From NCBI GenBank assembly GCA_032433765.1, contig JAVIAB010000047.1, positions 17,983,511 through 18,047,510 of the forward strand: 64,000 nucleotides of DNA, in the 5' to 3' direction. Origin of the DNA: Megaustenia siamemsis (Eukaryota > Mollusca > Gastropoda > Stylommatophora > Ariophantidae). Positions 57,835 to 64,000 of this stretch are shown piece after piece. The position numbers and the translations under genes are program-made. The notes under the pieces are model-generated. The model was not told the DNA's origin, searched no databases, and saw only the letters and a list, made by a program, of their open reading frames with translations. Numbering within the stretch: position 1 is the stretch's first letter; each line of letters begins with the position of its first letter.

Positions 57835-58270
57835 TATATAATATAATATAATATAATATAATATAATATAATATAATATAATATAATATAATATAATATA
57901 ATATAATATATAATATAATATAATATAATATAATATAATATAATATAATATAATATAATATATAATATAATATAATATATAATATAATATAATATAATAT
58001 AATATAATATAATATAATATAATATATAATATAATATAATATAATATAATATAATATAATATAATATAATATATAATATATAATATAATACAATACATAC
58101 AATACAATACAATACAATACAATACAATATAATACAATACAATATAATACAATATAATATAATATAATATAATATAATATAATATAATATAATATAATAT
58201 AATATAACGAATACAATACAATACAATACAATACAATACAATACAATATAATATAATCTAATATAATATA
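57835..58270. repeat. ATAAT/ATACA pentanucleotide array
   Basis: About 85 five-base units, mainly TATAA/ATAAT with blocks of ATACA at 58080-58140 and 58205-58245. It lies in the intron between C' and B'. ORFs of YIILYYI type on the minus strand are by-products. Confidence 0.96.
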
Positions 58271-58384
58271 ATAATCATTATGTGCCATGTCCGAAGACGT
58301 TGGCTATTATGTTTCTCCCTTTTCTTAACGCCAATGTTATTATTAACTCCACTGTCGAGTTCTTTATCCATAGACAGAGAATGA

Positions 58385-59525
58385 ACTACAAGAAATGATA
58401 GACATAATAGTAAAAGTATGCAACAAGAAAAGTCTAGGTCCAAATAGAACAAAAAAAAAACAGAAGCAACGATAATATCGAAGAAACAATCACCATCATG
58501 CATCATAAAAACAAAAAAGGTAAATCTGAAACAAGTGCAAAGCGTAAAATGCTTAGGCACAATAATAACATCATATGGGAGATGTACCACATAAATAAAA
58601 AGCAGAATAGCTCAGGCCAAATTAGCATTTCAGAAAAAAAACGTCTTATACAGCAAGTCTATGTCAACAGAAGTGAGAAAGAGAGTTCATCTGTGTTATT
58701 TAGAACCAATTTTGACCTATGGAAGCGAATCATGGACAGTAGATAAAACAAATTAAAAGACGATTAGAGGCCACAGAAAAGGGATTTCTCAGAAGAATGT
58801 TAAAAGTTCCATGAACAGCTAAACAGACCAATGAGGATAATCGCAAAGTGGCCAACACAAAAAGGGACTCCTAAAAACATCACAAAGAAACAATCAACAT
58901 TATTCTGGCACATCATGAGAATAGAGAAGTTGGAATACTTAGTTACAGCTGACAAAATACAGGAAAGAGATATCACGGGTGACAAAAAGAGAAAATACCA
59001 GATAAATTGGTGTCATAGTATGGAAAACAATCATCATTATCAAGTACCGGGCCTCCTGGTGTAGGTGATCATGACTCTCCACAACTTTCGATCACCACAG
59101 TTATTTATCATTTCTGTTGTTGACCTTCTGCCAAGCCATTCTCTTAAGCTGTCTGGTATCTTTTCTCTTTGCTTCCCTCTATCTCTTCGTCCCTCAATTT
59201 TCCCAGGTATTACAATATATTCCAGCTGTTCTCTTCACATTACATTGCCAAAAAATGATGATTATTTCTTCCTAATTTTGGAAATTAGCTCTCTTTTTGC
59301 TTTGGCCTCTTTCATAACGTTTTCATTACTCTTCTTAGCTGTCAATGGTATTCTCAACATTCTTCTGCAAAACCACATTTCTACAGACTCCAGTAATTTT
59401 CTTGTCTTGTCCTATTGTCCATGATTCACATATGGAAAACAGTAAACAACATAATTGACACGATGCACTGTGGATACAAAATTGTAAAAGGACATGGTGG
59501 CCTACTCCAAATAGTATGACACATG
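58385..59525 (+). mobile_element. LINE-E copy split by LINE-A
   Basis: Degenerate LINE-E from GAATGAACTACAAGAAATGA to 59029, continued at 59431-59525 (ACATAATTGACACGATGCAC through GACACATGATAAT). Many frameshifts. Confidence 0.82.
59030..59430 (-). mobile_element. LINE-A insert in LINE-E, 11-bp TSD
   Basis: 401-base antisense LINE-A tail (ATCATCATTATCAAGTACCG to GTCCATGATTCACA). TATGGAAAACA is at 59019-59029 and 59431-59441. Confidence 0.9.
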
Positions 59526-59849
59526 ATAATATTGGTGTTTATTGGGCACACTGTGTTCCCCTTTACCTCGAATTCCCAAAAGAAAGTGGATTCTCGTTTA
59601 GTAGAAACAAAAAATAATTCTTTGTGTTATGTTGTGTACTCTCCCAAAACTTCTTCATTGCTCTTTTTAGCTGCCCACGGTGTTCTTAACATTCTTCTGT
59701 AAAACAATATGTAGATGGCCTCCTCGCATCGTACTGATTGTCCATGATTTACTCTAGTGTATAAAGATTGAATCTATGGAAAATGTGATAACTTTTTTTT
59801 CTTACCTATATTAACAGACAGTAAATGAACAAAATTGGTTGCAGTTTAT

Positions 59850-60190
59850 CGTATTAACAAATTCCTTTACCTGTTTTCCCATTACCCAATTACTTTACCT
59901 GTTTCTCCTATTAACCAATTACTTTACCTGTTTCTCGTATTAATTAATTACTTTACCTATTGCACGTATTAACCAAATGCTTCATTGTTTCTCGTATTAA
60001 CCGATTTTTTTACAGTTTCTTGTTAAACCTCTTTGCAGGTCGTATGGTCTAAAATGAGATGTACAGCATTCTGTGGTATCATCTAGTTCTTAGTGCTCTA
60101 CATTCAGGTAAAGAGAATATCTTTTACCAAATCATTTACCTTACTAACCTTATCTTTTACCTTACCCTTTACCTGATCTTTAATCGAATT
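59850..60190. repeat. Degenerate ~30-bp tandem repeat
   Basis: Units of ATTACTTTACCTGTTTCTCG and TATTAACCAA at 59850-60010, then ATCTTTTACC/TTACCTTAC repeats at 60115-60185. Confidence 0.65.
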
Positions 60191-60304
60191 TACCAAGTTG
60201 GATACTAATAAATCGTATATACGTTTATTTAGAAAGTTAGTTAAGTTGAATAGCTGCGATTTTAAAAAGATAGATGCAAAGATACAATTTTTAATTTCCT
60301 TCTC

Positions 60305-60740
60305 TTATGTCCCTAAGTTATTTGGAGCCAGTCTTAATATATGGATGTGAATCATGGACAATGGGAAAACAGACAAGAAAATCACTGGGGGCTGTAGAAA
60401 TGTGGTTTTACAGAAGAATGTTGAGAATACCATGGGCAGCTAAGAAGAGTATGAAAGAGGGCAAAGCAAAAGAAAGCTAATTTCCAAAATTAGGAAGAAA
60501 CAATCATCTTTTTTTGGCCATGTAATGAGAAGAGAACAACTGGAATATATTGTGACAACTGGGAAAATTTAGGGACGAAGAGATAATGGGAATCAAACAG
60601 AAAAGTTACCAGACAGCTTAAGAGAATGGGTTGGCAGAAAGTCAATAACAGAAATAATAAATAACTGTCGGCATCGAATGTTGTGGAGAGACATGATCAC
60701 CTACGCCATCAGGCATGTCACTTGATAATGATGATGATAT
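60305..60740 (+). mobile_element. LINE-A 3' fragment
   Basis: GGAGCCAGTCTTAATATATG through GAGACATGATCACCTACGCC and a GATAATGATGATGATAT tail. 60741-61090 has a weaker, similar relic near 60910-61000. Confidence 0.82.
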
Positions 60741-61105
60741 CTATAAATTTGTTTATGTTGCTTTATGTTCTTGTTGTTGCAATCATTCTTTAGTGTACAT
60801 TCAATGAAAACTGAATAACTAGAGTGTGCAGGGACAACGAAAAAAATGGGGGTTAGTTGAAATAGCGAAAAGCCGAAAAATTAGAAAGTTTGGTTTTGTT
60901 ATTCGTTTGATAGGAAGTCAACAAAAGAATTGATAAACAATTGAAGTGAAAGAAAGTTGTTGCGAAACATGGTCATCTACACCAGAAGACATTGTACATA
61001 ATGATAGTTATTATTATTGTTGCAAAAAATGTGCTATTTTACGGAGACAATACGAAGGCTTCATGTAAAATAAACTGTTGCCGTTACATTCCGTATAGAA
61101 CATAC

Positions 61106-61218
61106 CCCTTCTCTGTGAAGAATAGCACTAAACCCGGGGTAAACGTTGTCTGTGCTGCAGTTAAATTCCACGAATGCTTTAGTATAAGACTGGGAACAGC
61201 GCGGTTGTTTTGGCCAAG
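61106..61218 (-). CDS. IgSF exon C', set 1: first half of Ig domain 1
   Basis: 113 nt on the minus strand: acceptor TTGTTATATTTACAG, donor GTATGTTC, phase 1 to 0. It reads WPKQPRCSQSYTKAFVEFNC, then STDNVYPGFSAILHREG. VEFNC holds the probable B-strand Cys; NVYPG and the PK-P-C start are shared with exon C (16182-16294), which has the same length. The frame also stays open upstream through the acceptor with an in-frame ATG (MNAITTNMYILFVIFTA), which looks like a signal peptide, so this might be a first coding exon instead. I favour the spliced version because the phase-1 start matches exon A. Confidence 0.7.
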
Positions 61219-61369
61219 CTGTAAATATAACAAACAATATGTACATGTTAGTTGTTATGGCATTCATCTGGCTAGAGTCACAAGACTGCACACACGCCTG
61301 TATACTGAGTGATTCGATGAGCATGATACGAAAATTGGAGTCGGGATCTGTACGTAGGAAATGAGTAGA

Positions 61370-61760
61370 GTCATTGCAGAAGTCAAAAATACGCAAGGTC
61401 ACCTTTGTCAACGTCCCAGGACATGCTGGAGTACGGGGATATGAGAGGGCAGAAAGGTTGGCTAGCTGTGCTATTGTTGAGGACGGTCAACCAATGGATC
61501 GGACGGACATCATCAATGCCCTCCAGGAAGTTGGAAGGACACAGGACTTCGACAACCATGAGTCCACGTCACTCGGATGAAAGAGATGGGAGTTAAGATG
61601 GGCACAGCCAGAAACGAGAAACTTAGTGGGTGTGTAAGAAGACTTATCAAGCAACACAGAACTGGAGTCGCCAGTCGCTGGACACTTCGAGACTTGCTGA
61701 GGAGGGGATCTGAGCACCTATCGACATGTCCGGAGTGCAATGATGATGATAATTAATAAC
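61370..61760 (+). mobile_element. Non-LTR fragment with RNase H C-terminus
   Basis: VTFVNVPGHAGVRGYERAER, LASCAIVEDGQPMD, then DIINALQEVGRT: the last part of an RNase H domain in RT-bearing elements. After a frameshift the 3' end reads LRRGSEHLSTCPEC, and a TGATGATGATAAT tail follows. Different from LINE-D. Confidence 0.7.
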
Positions 61761-61929
61761 TCAATAACTTAATAGTTGTTATGATTCGGAGAGGGAATTC
61801 GTGAAAGTTTAACTTGTGTGCAAATTATGATGTTCGTCAATCAATGAATCATAAAATAAAGGTACAATGGTATTAAGCAGCTGAACCTTCAGACGAGACA
61901 AACTACTATGTTTGCTTCTGTAAGTATAG

Positions 61930-62165
61930 AAAGAGCCCCGTAACGCCAAGTCGCGTATAGGGAATATGGTGTTAGTGACCATAATTTGTAAAGCCCCTTC
62001 AACATATAAATTTTGGGGTAATGTGGTCAGTATTACGCCCGTGCCGCTTTATTTTTCCAGAAAAAAATCTGGTACCCATTTAAGGCTGGTTGAACACAGA
62101 GATGTCCATCAAGATCGAACTCGACCTCTTGTCCTTTGTAGTCCAGTCAACTAACCACTGATTTC
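61930..62165 (-). mobile_element. SINE-1, reverse orientation
   Basis: GAGCCCCGTAACGCCAAGTC to GTCCAGTCAACTAACCACTG; nearly full length. Confidence 0.85.
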
Positions 62166-62299
62166 TACTGTATTTATATTTATCTTATTGCTACCATCTA
62201 TTTAGTTAAGTTGGGTAACTACTAACATATTTCAGCAAAGCTATATCTCTACTTATATGATTCTATTCATAGTCTATATACTATTACACTATCTCCCAT

Positions 62300-62480
62300 A
62301 CTCATCATCATCATCTAGTGACGTTTCCATATCGAATGTTAGCTACCATGGAGCGGAATTCCGCTCTGTCACTTGCCTTCATGGTGCAGGTTGTCATAGT
62401 CTAACCTGTCCATCATTTCATGTTACTCGTCCATGATAGTCTTGGTCTGCCTCTGCTTCTATTACCTTGTATACCTCTCC
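62300..62480 (-). mobile_element. LINE-B 3' fragment
   Basis: CATCATCATCATCTAGTGAC tail, then GGTGCAGGTTGTCATAGTC and GGTCTGCCTCTGC antisense LINE-B. Confidence 0.75.
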
Positions 62481-62529
62481 CATAGCCACTAGTTGTAAAT
62501 GCAGTTTAAAGCTACAAAAGAAAAAGTAA

Positions 62530-64000
62530 TAGTATACATAGGAACCTATTGATTAACGTGTGATTTAACTATGTGAACTTATTGATTGACATGTGAATTA
62601 ACTATGTGAAATTATTGACTGACGTGTTATTTAATTATGTGAACTTATTGACTGACGTGTTATTTACTATGTGAACCTATTGATTAACGTGTGATTTAAC
62701 TATGTGAACCTATTGATTAACGTGTCATTTACTACTTAAAACCTACTGATTAACGTGTGATTTAACTACGTGAACCTATTGATTCACGTGTGATTTAACT
62801 ATGTGAACCTATTGATTAACGTGGTATTTAACAATGTGAACTTATTGATTGACGTGTGATTTAACTATGTGAACTTATTGATTGACGTGTGAATTAACCT
62901 TGTGAACATATTGATTAACGTGTGATTTAACTATGTGAACTTATTGACTGACGTGTTATTTAACTATGTGAACTTATTGACTGATGTGTTATTTAACTGT
63001 GTGAACCTATTGATTGATGTGTTATTTAACTATGCGAATATATTGATTGACGTGTTATTTAACTATGTGAACTTATTGACTAACGTGTTATTTAACTATG
63101 TGAACCTATTGACTGACGTGTTATTTAACTATGTGAACTTATTGACTGACGTGTTATTTAAATGTGTGAACTTATTGACTGACGTGTTATTTAACTATAT
63201 GAACTTATTGATTGACGTGTTTTTTAGCTACATGAACTTATTGACTGACGTGTTATTAAACTATGTGAACTATTGACTAACGTGTTATTTAACAATGTGA
63301 ACCTATTGACGGACGTGTTATTTAACTATGTGAACTTATTGACTGACGTGTATTTAACTATGTGAACCCATTGACCGACGTGTTATTTAACTATGTGAAC
63401 CTATTGATTAACGTGTGATTTAACTATGTGAACGTATTGATTGACGCGTGATTTAACTATGTGAACTTATTGACTGACGTGTGATTTAACTATGTGAACC
63501 TATTGATTAACGTGTGATTTAACTATGTGAATTTTTGACTGACGTGTGATTTAACTATGTGAACCTATTGATTAACGTGTGATTTAACTATGTGAACCTA
63601 TTGATTAACGTGTGATTTAACTATGTGAACCTATTGACTGATGTGTTATTTAACTATGTGGACCTATTGATTAACGTGTGATTTAACTATGTGAACTTAT
63701 TGATTGACGTGTGATTTAACTATGTATACCTATTGATTAACGTGTGATTTAACTATGTGAACCTATTGATTGACGTGTTATTTAACTATGTGAACTTATT
63801 GACTGACGTGTTATTTACTATGTGAACCTATTGATTAACGTGTGATTTAACTATGTGAACCTATTGATTAACGTGCGATTTAACTATGTGAACTATTGAT
63901 TAACGTGTGATTTAACTATGTGAACCTATTGACTGATGTGTTATTTAACTATGTGAACCAATTGATTAACGTGTGATTTAACTATGTGAACCTATTGATT
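62530..64000. repeat. 33-bp minisatellite running off the window end
   Basis: About 44 units with TTTAACTATGTGAACCTATT and GATTAACGTG or GACTGACGTG. Since 33 is 11 codons, runs of the GTTATTT variant leave an 11-residue ORF repeat (LLTDVLFNYVN), while the GTGATTT variant introduces TGA. It is not a coding repeat on this evidence. Confidence 0.95.

Noticed and set aside
57692..58288. Three ORFs of YIILYYI repeats
   Set aside because: Translation of a pentanucleotide array.
62530..64000. CRISPR-like array
   Set aside because: Units are directly adjacent without spacers and the context is a eukaryotic genome; it is a minisatellite.

Overview
This is animal DNA: AT-rich, intron-like and packed with degenerate retrotransposons, tRNA-derived SINEs and minisatellites, with no bacterial-style gene organisation. 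The repeat complement (several BovB/RTE-like LINE families ending in GATGAT-type tails, a LINE ending in an ATAG tail, tRNA-SINEs) and the style of the immunoglobulin-like exons suggest a lophotrochozoan, most likely a mollusc and perhaps a gastropod. That placement is inference.

The only host gene material I can support is a set of small exons of an immunoglobulin-superfamily (IgSF) receptor or secreted protein. Each Ig domain is split over two exons. Domain 1 is exon C (B-strand Cys) plus exon B (F-strand Cys). Domain 2 is exon A (CKC motif, then Gly-x-Pro and ARW) plus exon D (YxC motif). Splice phases are consistent across copies (C starts phase 1; C/B junction phase 0; B/A, A/D and D ends phase 1), so each domain is a symmetrical 1-1 module. 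Three sets exist. Set 1 on the minus strand is C' 61.1 kb, B' 57.4 kb, A' 52.4 kb and D' 44.75 kb. Set 2 on the minus strand is C 16.2 kb, B 13.4 kb, A 11.0 kb and D 6.4 kb. Set 3 on the plus strand is B 21.1 kb, A 23.1 kb and D 27.9 kb, with no C seen. Sets 1 and 2 could be two tandem genes or one four-domain gene interrupted by huge introns. Signal-peptide, transmembrane and terminal exons were not identified.

Sets 2 and 3 lie in the arms of a large inverted repeat: left arm about 1462-14370, right arm about 19610-32823, about 5.2 kb apart. Exons differ by about 2-4% between arms by hand count. Most arm differences are later insertions with visible target-site duplications (TSDs). Left only: LINE fragments at 3385, 5790 and 13704 and unclassified elements at 4734, 5292 and 6535. 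Right only: LINEs at 20131 and 23256 and a 1.9 kb hAT transposon at 29015-30897 with 20-bp TIRs and an 8-bp TSD, whose empty site is intact in the left arm. Removing these leaves both arms at about 10 kb. Set 3 is decaying (stop codon in B, Cys-to-Ser in D). Set 2 lacks the AG acceptor at exon C. Set 1 has a 1-base frameshift in A'.

The rest is repeats. 37.3-43.7 kb is a four-element nest: a plus-strand RTE holding a minus-strand RTE (itself holding a plus-strand LINE) and, separately, a minus-strand RNase H-bearing LINE. Minisatellites: 19-bp units at 12.06-13.16, 21.30-21.99 and 46.48-46.64 kb; 54-bp units at both inner ends of the inverted repeat; 61-bp units in its spacer; 37-bp units at 46.9-48.5 kb; 33-bp units from 62.5 kb to the window end; a 0.6 kb GATA array at 56.3-56.9 kb; and an ATAAT pentanucleotide array at 57.8-58.3 kb. 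LINE family labels A-F below are local names used only in this annotation.
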